Assembly (NCBI RefSeq): GCF_049860805.1
Contig: NZ_CP187555.1
Location: forward strand, 186,001 to 250,000
Direction: 5' to 3'
Length of the DNA: 64,000 bases
DNA from: Parabacteroides sp900760525
GTDB lineage: Bacteria > Bacteroidota > Bacteroidia > Bacteroidales > Tannerellaceae
The notes below the pieces were generated by a model that was given only the letters and a program-made list of their open reading frames with translations, had not been told where the DNA came from and made no database searches. Of this stretch, positions 51,781-61,503 are shown piece after piece (within the stretch, counting starts at the first letter, position 1; the number at the start of each line of letters is the position of its first letter). The translations under genes were made by a program, and so were the position numbers.

Positions 51781-53535
51781 ATGTATAAGGCGATGAAGGC
51801 TAAATCATTCTTTTTTTGGGGGACTGTTTGCTGCTGTCTGTTTTGTTTCTTACAGGTGGGGTATCCGTTTTATTTTTATTATGCCGAGCAATTGCGGGTT
51901 TTTCCTCTCACTTGGGGCTGTTTTGAGGAAACGTGCCGGCAACCGGGCGGGTTGGCTTGCTGGCTGGGTGGTTTCCTTTTGCAGTTCTATCATCTTCCTT
52001 TTGGCGGGGCGTTGGTTTCGACCGGTTTGTTTTTGTCGGCAGGTGTGCTGATGCAACGGATCTGCCGACAGACGGTATCGTCTGTCTTTTGCTATTTGGC
52101 GGCTCTTTTGCCGATTTTGGCTTTGCTCCCCTTGCACATTGATGTGAATTACCGGTTGCAGGGGACGGTGGCCTATTGCTGTATGCTGGTGGCTTTCTTG
52201 TTCTATGTGCGTGTTGCCGTACCGTGGAAGCGAGTGTTGGCGGGTTGGTTGTCGACGGGTGTTTTGTTTGCTTTGGCAGGGCCGGTGGCGGCCTTGTTTG
52301 TTGCCGGAGTCGTGGTTCGGGAGGTGTTGTTGCGGGAAAAGGGGTGGCAAGGATGTTTGGCGCTTCCGCTGGGGATTGTCCTGATGCTTTGGTGGTCTTA
52401 TCGTTTTTCTTGGCAACCCGAATACCGGATGGTTATTTTGCCGGATTTTTATTATGAACCTTTGTTGAAGACGAACAAGCTCTGTTGGGCTTGGCTGGCT
52501 TTTCTTTCGGGGCTTCTGGTGGCCTGTTTGCCAGTCGGGAAAGGTAGAGGCGTGTCGGGGAGGGTTGCTTGGTGGTGGGTCGTAGTCCAGCTTTTGCCTT
52601 TGTTTGTCTTTTTGGGGTGGATGAAAAAACGGGAGAATGGCATTTGGTTGAAAAACATGGAGTTGGATTATTACGTGAGGGGAGAGCAATGGGACAAGGT
52701 TGTGGACGGATATGAGGCGGCAGTATCGGATATGCGGACGTTGAGCCTGCTGAATTTGGCTTTGGCTTGCCGGGGCGAATTGGGAGACAAACTGTTCCAT
52801 TATCCGCAGCAAGGCAAAGGCGGGTTGTTGCCCGAATGGGACAGTACGGTTTCGGGGGCGATCGTTTTGTCGGACATCTGCTACCAGATAGGGGATCTCT
52901 CTTCCGCTCAAAAGTTTGCTTTTGAAGGATATGTCTCTTCTGTAGATGGAAACCCGCGTCTTTTGCAACGCTTGGTGCAGACGAATATCCTGACCGGTGC
53001 TTATGTGGTAGCGGAAAAATACATCCGGATATTGGAGCAGACATTGTTCTATAAGGAATGGGCGGCTGGATGGCGGAAGTTTCTGTATCGGGATGACCTT
53101 GTGGAAAAGGAACCGTCGTTGGGCGGAAGAAGGCGGGCGTGGGGAAGAAACGGGCAATATGCTGTGTCTGCGGACTTGTTGGAGGTGTGGGAACGGTTGG
53201 CTGTGAACCATCCGGACAGGCCGGTCGCTTTCCAATATTTGTTGGGCTTTCATTTGTTGGGCAAGACTTTGAATCGTTTTGACGAGTTACACCGGAAATA
53301 TTACCGGACGAAGGTGTGGCCTTCCCTTTCCGTTCACCAGCAGGAAGCCGTGGTGGCGTTTTATCAGAAGACTCCCCAGGTGTGGCCCGGCAAAGGGGTC
53401 GGGATGAAAGTCGAGTTGCGTTACGGTGCGTTTGACCAGGATATGAATACGAGGCATGGCTATGTCAATTTCCGGGATGTCATGGCCGGTCAGTATGGAG
53501 ATACCTATTGGTTTTATTTAATGTTTAAGAAATAG
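51781..53535 (+). CDS. DUF6057 family polytopic membrane protein
   Basis: 584 residues in two halves. The N-terminal half (about 10-285) has some nine to ten hydrophobic helices with short loops (for example LACWLGGFLLQFYHLPFGGALVSTGLFLSAG and VSSVFCYLAALLPILALLPLHI). The C-terminal half (about 295-580) is soluble, helical and TPR-like: LKNMELDYYVRGEQWDKVVDGYEAA, SLLNLALACRGELGDKLF, SAQKFAFEGYVSS. The C-terminal half should lie on one side of the inner membrane; which side is not determined. No known activity. It precedes the heme-lipoprotein gene by 7 bp, so the two are one unit under the putative ECF promoter 1. Confidence 0.85.
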   Translation: MYKAMKAKSFFFWGTVCCCLFCFLQVGYPFYFYYAEQLRVFPLTWGCFEETCRQPGGLACWLGGFLLQFYHLPFGGALVSTGLFLSAGVLMQRICRQTVSSVFCYLAALLPILALLPLHIDVNYRLQGTVAYCCMLVAFLFYVRVAVPWKRVLAGWLSTGVLFALAGPVAALFVAGVVVREVLLREKGWQGCLALPLGIVLMLWWSYRFSWQPEYRMVILPDFYYEPLLKTNKLCWAWLAFLSGLLVACLPVGKGRGVSGRVAWWWVVVQLLPLFVFLGWMKKRENGIWLKNMELDYYVRGEQWDKVVDGYEAAVSDMRTLSLLNLALACRGELGDKLFHYPQQGKGGLLPEWDSTVSGAIVLSDICYQIGDLSSAQKFAFEGYVSSVDGNPRLLQRLVQTNILTGAYVVAEKYIRILEQTLFYKEWAAGWRKFLYRDDLVEKEPSLGGRRRAWGRNGQYAVSADLLEVWERLAVNHPDRPVAFQYLLGFHLLGKTLNRFDELHRKYYRTKVWPSLSVHQQEAVVAFYQKTPQVWPGKGVGMKVELRYGAFDQDMNTRHGYVNFRDVMAGQYGDTYWFYLMFKK

Positions 53536-53542
53536 AAGGAGC

Positions 53543-55000
53543 ATGATGGAACGATTTTATTGCTTTTTAGTGGCGGCGATCTTGTTTTGTGCTTGTTCGG
53601 AGGACTGGGAAGATGGGAAACGGCTGAATGAAGCACCTGTTTTGTTCCCTGATTATGCAGGCACTACTATCCCGTACAATATAGCTCCGTTGAACTTTGC
53701 GGTCCGCTCGGATGGGTGCCGTGTGTCGGTCTTGTTTGAGGCGGGCACGGTAAAGTTCAAGGTGGAGGCTCCTGATGGGGAAGTTCGGATACCGGAAAGG
53801 AAATGGGGACGGCTTTTGCAGGAGGCGAAAGGCGATTCCGTCCGGCTCACGGTACCACGCAAGAAGGAGGGCCGGTGGGAGGTCTGGCAACCTGTGCCGT
53901 TGTATGTGGCGGCTGATCCGGTCGACTCCTATTTGGTGTATCGTTTGATAGAACCCGGCTATGCGTTGTGGAACAAAATGGGGATTTACCAACGTGAATT
54001 GGAGTCTTTCGAGGAGACGGCCGTTTTTGAGAACAAGATGACGGATTACAATTGTGTGAATTGCCATTCTTTCTGCGGGCATGATCCGGACAAGATGTTG
54101 TTCCATCTGCGTGCCAAGTTGGCCGGAACCGTGTTGGCCTATGGAGGCGAGGTCGAGTTGTTGGATACGAAAACGGATAAGACGATATCGGCTTTTACTT
54201 ATCCCTATTGGCATCCTTCGGGGCGTTACATCGCCTTTTCCACCAATAAGACGACCCAGCAGTTGCATCCCACTTTGCGGACGGAGGTCTACGACACGGC
54301 ATCTGATGTGGTCGTTTATGATGTGGAGCGGCATACGGTCTTGTCTGTACCCGGACTTGCTTCGAAAGCAAGTTTTGAGACGTTCCCTTCTTTTTCTCCA
54401 GATGGAAAGAGCTTGTATTATTGTACCGCTCCGGCTTGCCTGATGCCTGATTCCATCGGGAAGTTGGCTTATAGTTTGTGCCGTATCCCGTTCGATCCCG
54501 ATTTGGGAACGTTCGGTACGCAGGTGGATACATTGTTCGATGCTCGTGTGAATGGGAAAAGTGTTTCTTTCCCAAGGGTTTCTCCGGATGGCCGGTTCTT
54601 GCTTTGTACTTTGTCAGGTTATGGCACTTTCCCGATTTGGCATAAGGATGCCGACCTGTATATGATCGACTTGGAGTCCGGATCGGGTTTCTGTCCTGAA
54701 ACACTTAACAGCAGCGATACGGAAAGCTACCATTCGTGGTCGTCCAACGGAAGGTGGATCGTGTTTAGCAGCAGGCGTTTGGATGGGTTGTACACGCGTC
54801 CTTTCATTGCGTATGTCGGGAAAGACGGAAAAACCGGTAAACCGTTTTTGCTCCCTCAGAAGGAGGCGGACTATTATGACGGCTTGATGAGATCGTATAA
54901 TATACCTGAGTTTGTCACCGGCAAAGTGGCCGATCGTGCCTATCAGATTCGCTGTTTAGCGGAACGAGGCGGAAGAGTTGTCTCTTGTTCCGGTTCTTGA
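53543..55000 (+). CDS. Lipoprotein with CxxCH heme motif and TolB-like (PD40) propeller
   Basis: 485 residues, lipobox FCAC (Cys near 18). The N-terminal region (about 30-165) is beta-rich and unassigned. A single C171-V-N-C-H175 motif in MTDYNCVNCHSF fits covalent heme c attachment, provided the periplasmic cytochrome c maturation system acts on it. The rest (about 195-450) is a beta propeller with PD40/WD40-like blades: YWHPSGRYIAFSTN, FPSFSPDGKSLYY, FPRVSPDGRFLLCT, YHSWSSNGRWIVFSSRR. Function unknown. Translationally close to DUF6057 (7-bp gap), with 127 bp to the FecR gene. A redox- or small-ligand-sensing role is speculation; the cysteines might instead hold a structural disulfide. Confidence 0.85.
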   Translation: MMERFYCFLVAAILFCACSEDWEDGKRLNEAPVLFPDYAGTTIPYNIAPLNFAVRSDGCRVSVLFEAGTVKFKVEAPDGEVRIPERKWGRLLQEAKGDSVRLTVPRKKEGRWEVWQPVPLYVAADPVDSYLVYRLIEPGYALWNKMGIYQRELESFEETAVFENKMTDYNCVNCHSFCGHDPDKMLFHLRAKLAGTVLAYGGEVELLDTKTDKTISAFTYPYWHPSGRYIAFSTNKTTQQLHPTLRTEVYDTASDVVVYDVERHTVLSVPGLASKASFETFPSFSPDGKSLYYCTAPACLMPDSIGKLAYSLCRIPFDPDLGTFGTQVDTLFDARVNGKSVSFPRVSPDGRFLLCTLSGYGTFPIWHKDADLYMIDLESGSGFCPETLNSSDTESYHSWSSNGRWIVFSSRRLDGLYTRPFIAYVGKDGKTGKPFLLPQKEADYYDGLMRSYNIPEFVTGKVADRAYQIRCLAERGGRVVSCSGS

Positions 55001-55085
55001 TTTTTTTTACAATAAGCCTTTATCCTTGTTGATTGGATATTATCACGGTTAGGAATCGCGAAATTTTGGAAAAAAACGATTTGTG

Positions 55086-55114
55086 TTTAGGGGATACCTT
55101 CCTTTTTCGAGTCT
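55086..55114 (+). promoter_or_regulatory. Putative ECF promoter 2 (upstream of fecR)
   Basis: TTTAGGGG (55086-55093), 14 nt, CGAGTCT (55108-55114), identical boxes and spacing to 51698-51726. Ends 12 bp before the fecR ATG, so the fecR transcript would have a very short leader. Confidence 0.65.
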
Positions 55115-55126
55115 CACGTTTCATAA

Positions 55127-56122
55127 ATGGAACGAAGAGACAAAAATATACCGTGGAAAGCGATTATCCGGAAATTCAAATATGAGATTTCGGAAAAGGA
55201 ACAGGCTGACTTGGATGTATGGCTTGCCGATGAGGAAAACCATGCCCGGTTCCAGAGCTGGCAATCACTTTGGTTGTCTATCATGGAAGAAAATATGCGG
55301 TACATTTCCAATGTCGATGCTTTGTGGAAAAGGATGGAGAAACGTATGAAAAAGGCGGAGCCGCGAGTGGTCAAGTTGCCTTTGCGTTCTTTTCGTATGT
55401 GTACGGCTGTGGTTGCAGCTTTATTTATCCTGTTGTTCTCTTTTGCCGGTTATATGACGACCGAATGGTATAAGGCAAGCAATACAGTATTGGTTTATTC
55501 TTCCTTGAATGGAAAATCCCGGGTCTGTTTACCGGATAGTACCCTCGTTTGGTTGAATACCGGATCGACGTTGGAATATTTTGTTTCCCGTTGGAGTAAA
55601 GAACGGAATGTCCGTCTCAAAGGAGAGGCTTATTTCGATGTGTCGGAAGATCCGGAACGTCTTTTTGTGGTGGAGGGTGGTGGTGTGGTCGTGAAGGTAC
55701 ATGGGACGGTTTTTAACATGAAGGCACGGGAAAAACAGGAGTATGTGGATGTCAGCTTGTTGTCCGGATTGGTCGTTGTGGAGAATTCCGGCGTGTCAAG
55801 AAACCTGAATCCGGGCGAAACGGCCATATGCAAAAGAAATAGTCCCAGCATCGAAAAGAAAACCACAGATGCCTCTATCGCTTGCCTTTGGACAAAAGGG
55901 GCTTTGCGTTTTGAGAAAAAGACGATTTATGAACTGGTCGGATATCTGTCGGAATGGTATGGCATGGAGATCCGGCTGGACCCGTTGTTGCCGACCGACC
56001 AAGCTTATACCTTTTCGATTACACATGAACCGCTTGAGGAGGTGCTTAGCCTAATTGCCAAGATAACCCCGATTGAGTATGTTTTTGATGAAGATAATAC
56101 AGTGAGAATAACAAGAAAGTAG
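55127..56122 (+). CDS. FecR-family anti-sigma factor
   Basis: 331 residues. Cytoplasmic anti-sigma domain (about 1-85: FKYEISEKEQADLDVWLADEENHARFQSWQSLW), one transmembrane helix (~92-110), then the periplasmic FecR domain: SRVCLPDSTLVWLNTGSTLEYF, RNVRLKGEAYFDVSEDPERLFVV, VKVHGTVFNMKA. The C-terminal STN-interacting domain has LWTKGALRFEKKTIYELVGYLSEWYGMEI and FSITHEPLEEVLSLIAKITPIEY. It should control the ECF sigma at 51133 and receive a signal from the STN domain of the next gene, 103 bp downstream. Confidence 0.95.
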   Translation: MERRDKNIPWKAIIRKFKYEISEKEQADLDVWLADEENHARFQSWQSLWLSIMEENMRYISNVDALWKRMEKRMKKAEPRVVKLPLRSFRMCTAVVAALFILLFSFAGYMTTEWYKASNTVLVYSSLNGKSRVCLPDSTLVWLNTGSTLEYFVSRWSKERNVRLKGEAYFDVSEDPERLFVVEGGGVVVKVHGTVFNMKAREKQEYVDVSLLSGLVVVENSGVSRNLNPGETAICKRNSPSIEKKTTDASIACLWTKGALRFEKKTIYELVGYLSEWYGMEIRLDPLLPTDQAYTFSITHEPLEEVLSLIAKITPIEYVFDEDNTVRITRK

Positions 56123-56225
56123 TAACAATTAAATCAATATGCCTATGAAACACACATAAAAAGTAATTCCGAATTTGTAACAATTAAATCATTAATTAGT
56201 AATTTATTAAATCTTAAAAAGGGTT

Positions 56226-59200
56226 ATGAAGAAACGAAAGCTCTTTGGTACCAGTGGCATTTTGAAATGGAAGATGCCGCTATTGATAAGCATTTTATTT
56301 TGGATGAGTTTGCCTGGAACGGCCGAAGCTGAAGTCCAGCTTCGTTCTATCTCGCTCCGGTTGGAAAATGTTTCGTTGAGTGAGGCGCTTTCCCGGATTG
56401 AGGAGGCAAGCGGTTATTCATTTTTCTATGATGAGAATAAAATCGATTTGTCTCGTCATGTAAGCGTGAATGCTAAAAACAAGGCAGTCAAGGATATTTT
56501 GAAAAATATCCTGTCTTCAACGGGAATGACGTTTGAGATATCGAACAATCAGATTGTCCTGATCCCGGAAAAGAAAGTTGCTGCAAAGGAAGCTTCTGTG
56601 GCTGTCGTGCAGCAACAGACACATACGGTGAAAGGTGTGGTAGTCGACAATTTGGGTGAACCGGTGCCGGGTGCCAATGTCGTGGAAAAAGGAACGACCA
56701 ATGGTATCATTACGGATATGGATGGTGCCTTTTCATTGACGGTAGCTCCTGATGCTGTATTGGAAATTTCTTATATCGGTTATGTCACTCAGGCTGTTTC
56801 GGTCAAAGGGAAATCTACTTTGAACATTACTTTGCGTGAAGATTCGCAGGCGTTGGAAGAAGTGGTAGTGACAGGTTTTGGTCTGTCGCAGAAAAAGGCG
56901 ACGCTGACGGGTGCTGTTACCGCTGTCGGATCAGAGGATATCAGTCGTTCGGTTGCTTCCACTGCGTCGGGGGCACTGGTCGGTAAGATTGCCGGTCTGA
57001 ACACGCGCCAGACGGATGGACGTCCGGGAGCATCGACCAGCATTCAGATCCGTAACATGGGTGATCCGTTGTATGTGATCGATGGTGTACAGTCGGATGC
57101 GGGGCAATTCAACAATATCGACTTCAATGATATCGAAAGTATTTCGGTCTTGAAGGATGCTTCTGCAGCCATTTATGGTGTGCGTGCGGCGAATGGTGTT
57201 GTCGTTGTCAATACGAAAAAAGGTAAACGGAATACTAAGAACACGGTTTCTCTGAATGCTTACTACGGTTGGCAGAATCCGTCTACTTTCCCGAAACCTG
57301 CGGATGCGGCAACTTATATCACCAACTATATTCAGTCTGAAACGGTTCAGGGTAGAACCGACTATACATATAGTAAGGAAGACTATCAGAAATGGTTGGC
57401 GGGAAAAGAGAAAGGATATGTGCCGTTTGATTGGTATGACTTCATCTGGGAAACCAATCCGCAGTATTATCTGAATGCTAATATATCCGGTGGTTCGGAT
57501 AAAACGAACTATTATGTATCTGTCGGTCACATGAGCCAAGACGCGATGATTGTAAATTATGGCGGGTTTAAACGTACCAATGTGCAGATGAACATTGATA
57601 CACAAATCACTTCTCGTTTGAAAGTGGGAGCTTCTATGAATGGCCGTATAGAAGAAAGGAAGAACCCGGGTGTTCCGGAGGCAGACGATTATTGGATGCC
57701 TCGTTTTGGGACATATCGGAATTTGCCGACAAAACGTCCTTTTGCGAATGACAATCCTAAATATCCGACATTGACTTCTTCTAATGCCGCGACGAATTTC
57801 GGATGGTTGAATTATGAATTGTCCGGAGAATATAAGGAAACTTGGCGTGTAGCACAGTTGCAAGCTACGGCAGAGTATGATATTTTCGATGGTTTGAAAG
57901 CAAAGGCTTTAGTCGGGTATTATTTGGCATATCAACAGATGAATAACCAAGAATATACATATAAATTGTATGGTTATGATGAAGCAACAGATACTTATCC
58001 GGTGATTTTCGAGAATAATAATCCTTGGAGAGAAAGACGTGTTGGACATAATGAAGAATTGATGTCGAATATTCAACTTTCTTATAATAAAAAATTCGGA
58101 GATCATAATGTCGCTGCTATTGTTGGTTTTGAATCGATTAAACGGGATACACCGACGTCTTGGCTTCATGCTATCCCGACAGCCAATGCTTTGCATTTGA
58201 TAGATTATGAAACAATGGATACATATAATGATGAGGGCAATGAGACTGAAGCTCGTTTAGGGTGGATGTTCCGTGGCAACTATGATTATGCCAATAAGTA
58301 TCTGGTTGAGTTTTCGGCTCGTTATGACGGGTCTTGGAAATTCCCGCCCAATCATCGTTGGGGATTCTTCCCTTCTGCTTCTATCGGTTGGCGTATTTCG
58401 GAAGAAAATTTCTGGAAGGAATCCAAATTGTCGAATGTTTTCAGTGATTTGAAAATCCGCGGATCATACGGTATGGTAGGTGACGATAACGTTTCCGGAT
58501 ATGCAGCGTTCGATTATATGAGCGGTTATAACTATAAGAATGGCGGTTCGGTTATTGATGGAAAATATACAATCGGTTCGGTGCCACGTGGGCTTCCGGT
58601 GACGACGTTGTCTTGGATCAAGGCCAAGATCCTGGATGTGGGCTTTGATGTCGCTTTCTTGGATAATCGCTTGACTGGCCAGTTCGACTTCTTCCGCCGT
58701 CAGCGTGACGGGCTTCCTGCTTCCCGCTATGATGTCCTGTTGCCGTCGGAAGTCGGTTTCAGCCTGCCGCAAGAAAACTTGAATTCGGATGTACATATGG
58801 GGTATGATGCTGCTGTTCGCTGGACGGATAAAATCGAAGACTTTACGTATTCTGTCGGTGGTAATATCACGTATTCCCGTTTTTATGATTGGGACCAGTA
58901 TAAACCGCGCTTCTCTAACTCCTGGGATGTTTATCGCAATTCCATCTCGCACCGTTTCGGTTACTTGAACTGGGGATTGGAGGCTATTGGTCAGTTCCAG
59001 AGCTGGGAAGAGATTGCCACTTATCCTATCGACAATGACCGCCAGGGGAATAAGACGCTTCGTCCGGGTGACATCAAATATAAGGATGTGAATGGTGACG
59101 GCGTGATCAATGGCCTGGATGAACGGCCGATCGGATATCGGGAAGATTCTACTCCGATTCTGAATTTCGGTTTGAATTTTTCATTCGCTTGGAAAGGATT

Positions 59201-59654
59201 TGATTTGGCGTTCGATTTTACTGGGGGTGCGATGGGATCATGGTATCAACAGTGGGAACAGCGTAACCCGTTCCACGATGGTGGCAATAACCCGCAATAC
59301 TATATGGAAAACACATGGCGCTTGTCTGATATCTGGAATGCGGATAGTGAGCTGATACCGGGAAAATATCCGATGTTGCTGATCGGTAATAGTTCGCATA
59401 GTAACTACTGGAACAGTACGTTCTGGAAAAAGAATGTACGGTATGTCAAATTACGCAATTTAGAATTGGGATATACGCTTCCGAAGCATATTACGGAAAA
59501 GGCATTGGTTACGGATTTGCGCTTTTATGTGGCGGGAACCAACTTGCTGACATTTACCAATGCTCCGGGTATTGATCCTGAATCAACGGAAGGAAATGGT
59601 TTGGGATATCCGACTACGCGTATTATAAATATTGGTGTAAACCTTAAATTTTAG
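56226..59654 (+). CDS. SusC/RagA-family TonB-dependent transporter with STN domain
   Basis: 1142 residues. Signal peptide with a long basic front (1-37), then an STN domain (about 40-118: LRSISLRLENVSLSEALSRIEEASGYSFFY...NQIVLIPEKK). A carboxypeptidase-regulatory-like domain follows (~138-215, GEPVPGANVVEKGTTNGIITDMDGAFSL). The plug has LEEVVVTGFGLSQKK, IQIRNMGDPLYVIDGVQSD and VLKDASAAIYGVRAANGVVVVNTKKG. The long barrel ends TTRIINIGVNLKF. The plug has IQIRNMG where most SusC proteins have IRIRG, a small deviation. It imports a glycan or peptide ligand and signals through FecR. SusD starts 6 bp downstream. Confidence 0.97.
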   Translation: MKKRKLFGTSGILKWKMPLLISILFWMSLPGTAEAEVQLRSISLRLENVSLSEALSRIEEASGYSFFYDENKIDLSRHVSVNAKNKAVKDILKNILSSTGMTFEISNNQIVLIPEKKVAAKEASVAVVQQQTHTVKGVVVDNLGEPVPGANVVEKGTTNGIITDMDGAFSLTVAPDAVLEISYIGYVTQAVSVKGKSTLNITLREDSQALEEVVVTGFGLSQKKATLTGAVTAVGSEDISRSVASTASGALVGKIAGLNTRQTDGRPGASTSIQIRNMGDPLYVIDGVQSDAGQFNNIDFNDIESISVLKDASAAIYGVRAANGVVVVNTKKGKRNTKNTVSLNAYYGWQNPSTFPKPADAATYITNYIQSETVQGRTDYTYSKEDYQKWLAGKEKGYVPFDWYDFIWETNPQYYLNANISGGSDKTNYYVSVGHMSQDAMIVNYGGFKRTNVQMNIDTQITSRLKVGASMNGRIEERKNPGVPEADDYWMPRFGTYRNLPTKRPFANDNPKYPTLTSSNAATNFGWLNYELSGEYKETWRVAQLQATAEYDIFDGLKAKALVGYYLAYQQMNNQEYTYKLYGYDEATDTYPVIFENNNPWRERRVGHNEELMSNIQLSYNKKFGDHNVAAIVGFESIKRDTPTSWLHAIPTANALHLIDYETMDTYNDEGNETEARLGWMFRGNYDYANKYLVEFSARYDGSWKFPPNHRWGFFPSASIGWRISEENFWKESKLSNVFSDLKIRGSYGMVGDDNVSGYAAFDYMSGYNYKNGGSVIDGKYTIGSVPRGLPVTTLSWIKAKILDVGFDVAFLDNRLTGQFDFFRRQRDGLPASRYDVLLPSEVGFSLPQENLNSDVHMGYDAAVRWTDKIEDFTYSVGGNITYSRFYDWDQYKPRFSNSWDVYRNSISHRFGYLNWGLEAIGQFQSWEEIATYPIDNDRQGNKTLRPGDIKYKDVNGDGVINGLDERPIGYREDSTPILNFGLNFSFAWKGFDLAFDFTGGAMGSWYQQWEQRNPFHDGGNNPQYYMENTWRLSDIWNADSELIPGKYPMLLIGNSSHSNYWNSTFWKKNVRYVKLRNLELGYTLPKHITEKALVTDLRFYVAGTNLLTFTNAPGIDPESTEGNGLGYPTTRIINIGVNLKF

Positions 59655-59660
59655 GTAGAA

Positions 59661-61493
59661 ATGAAGAAAAGATATATAATGTCAGTCTTGGCTGCTTGTC
59701 TGTTCTCGGCAACGGCTTGTAGTGATTTTTTGGATCGTGAGCCTGATAAGATCATGACGGATGACCAGATTTTCGGTGATGCGGTAATGATTAAATCAGT
59801 TTTAGCTAATTATTATGGTCGTGTGACATGGGGGCAACACATTAACGATAGCTATTCTATGACTTATATTGATGATGCGGCTAAGATGGACGGAGGGCCT
59901 GACCAGCGTTCTACATTTGAAGATAACCTTTGGAGAGTCTACGATTATACCTTTATCCGGAATGTCAATCAGTTTTTGAAAGGATTGCGTGAAACGGAGG
60001 TTCTTAAGGATTCGGAAAAGGCTCCATTGGAAGGTGAGGCTCGTTTTTTGCGGGCTTGGTGTTATTTCAATATGTGCCGTGGTTTGGGCGGTATGCCTAT
60101 TATTGGAGATGAAGTGTTTGATTATCAGCCTGGAATGGATGTAACTTCAATGCAGTTTCCTCGCTCGACGGAAGCCGAAATGTATGATTATATCATAAGT
60201 GAATGTCAGGCTATCTATAATATGTTACCGGCAGAGAAACAGATCAATTCAGCTCGTGCGAATAAGTGGACTGCCAAGATGTTGGAAGCCCGTGCTGCTA
60301 TCTATGCTGCTTCTATAGCTAATTATAATAATAAAATGTCGACTCCGATTCGGACAGATGGAGGAGAAGTAGGAATTCCGGCAGATAAGGCTTCCGATTA
60401 TTATAAGAAGGCTTTAGCCGCCGCTGAAGATGTGATGAAGAACAGTCCTTATCTTTTGCAGGATCGGCGTCCGGACAATAAAGGGTTAAACTTTTATGAG
60501 GCGACATCTGTAAAAGATAATAATACAGAGGTTATTTGGGCACGGGACTATAAATATCCGGGGCAGACTGTCGAGTTTACGAAATTTAATATTCCTAAAT
60601 CTCATGCGGAGGATATTGATAATAGTTATGGCGGTCCTGTTTTGAATCTGGTTGAAGCTTATGAATTGCTTGACACGGATACTCCTGGGGCGGATAGTAA
60701 GGTCGTGACTACTGAAAATGGTATGTTTAAGTTTTATGATTCGTCTGATGCTCCATTCAAAGATCGTGATCCTCGTTTATGGGGAACTATCATTTATCCG
60801 GGAGCGGAATTGAGAAGTGTTCCAGTTGTATTGCAGGCTGGCCAATTGGTAAAGAATAATGGGGAATGGGAGTTGATAGCTGGCGATTTGGATTCTAAAG
60901 ATGCAAATGGAAAAGCGTTGACTGCGCTAAACGGTCCGAAAGAATCGAATGAACAGTATGTTAATAAGACTGGTTTTTATTATCGCAAGTTTATTGATGA
61001 AACTCCCGGAGCTTCTACACGTGGTCGTAACTCCGAAATGTGGATGCCTCGTTTCCGTATGTCTGAAGCTTATATGATTGCGGCCGAAGCTTCTTTCGAA
61101 TTGAACAACGGACGTGCAGCCGAATTTATCAATGCTGTACGTAATCGTGCAGGTGTGAAGCCGTTGGAAAAGGTGACGTTCGAGAATATCGTACATGAGT
61201 ATCGCGTAGAGTTTGCATTCGAAGACCATCGCTATTGGGACATGAAGCGTTGGCGTCTGGCCGATAAGGTCTGGAACGGAAACAACAATGACCCGCAAGC
61301 TCGCCACCGTCGTCTCTGGCCCTACCGTGTGGTTGCTCCGGGTGATCCGAACGATGGCAAGTGGGTGTTTGTGGAAGACTTCTTGTTCATGTCTCCGAAT
61401 GCACGTTATTTCCGGATGCAGAATTATTATAACTTCCTTGATTTGGGTTGGGTTAACAATAATCCGAAGTTGGTGAAGAACCCGTATCAATAA
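59661..61493 (+). CDS. SusD/RagB-family surface-binding lipoprotein
   Basis: 610 residues, lipobox ATAC (Cys near 20). SusD features: SDFLDREPDKIMTDDQIFGD at the N terminus, LEGEARFLRAWCYFNMCRGLGGMPIIGDE, KWTAKMLEARAAIYAASIANYN, and the C-terminal FRMSEAYMIAAEASFELNNGRAAEFINAVRNRAG...IVHEYRVEFAFEDHRYWDMKRWR. At the long end of the family, with an extended C terminus. Partner of the upstream SusC. Its ligand is unknown; the genes downstream give no clear glycan. Confidence 0.96.
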   Translation: MKKRYIMSVLAACLFSATACSDFLDREPDKIMTDDQIFGDAVMIKSVLANYYGRVTWGQHINDSYSMTYIDDAAKMDGGPDQRSTFEDNLWRVYDYTFIRNVNQFLKGLRETEVLKDSEKAPLEGEARFLRAWCYFNMCRGLGGMPIIGDEVFDYQPGMDVTSMQFPRSTEAEMYDYIISECQAIYNMLPAEKQINSARANKWTAKMLEARAAIYAASIANYNNKMSTPIRTDGGEVGIPADKASDYYKKALAAAEDVMKNSPYLLQDRRPDNKGLNFYEATSVKDNNTEVIWARDYKYPGQTVEFTKFNIPKSHAEDIDNSYGGPVLNLVEAYELLDTDTPGADSKVVTTENGMFKFYDSSDAPFKDRDPRLWGTIIYPGAELRSVPVVLQAGQLVKNNGEWELIAGDLDSKDANGKALTALNGPKESNEQYVNKTGFYYRKFIDETPGASTRGRNSEMWMPRFRMSEAYMIAAEASFELNNGRAAEFINAVRNRAGVKPLEKVTFENIVHEYRVEFAFEDHRYWDMKRWRLADKVWNGNNNDPQARHRRLWPYRVVAPGDPNDGKWVFVEDFLFMSPNARYFRMQNYYNFLDLGWVNNNPKLVKNPYQ

Positions 61494-61503
61494 TTAAAAA
61501 AAT

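Noticed and set aside
51850..53253. 467-codon open frame on the minus strand opposite DUF6057
   Set aside because: Antisense shadow of a well-supported gene. Rich in H, R, Q and P, as expected from the complement of a Leu/Val/Gly-rich membrane protein, and with no start signals.
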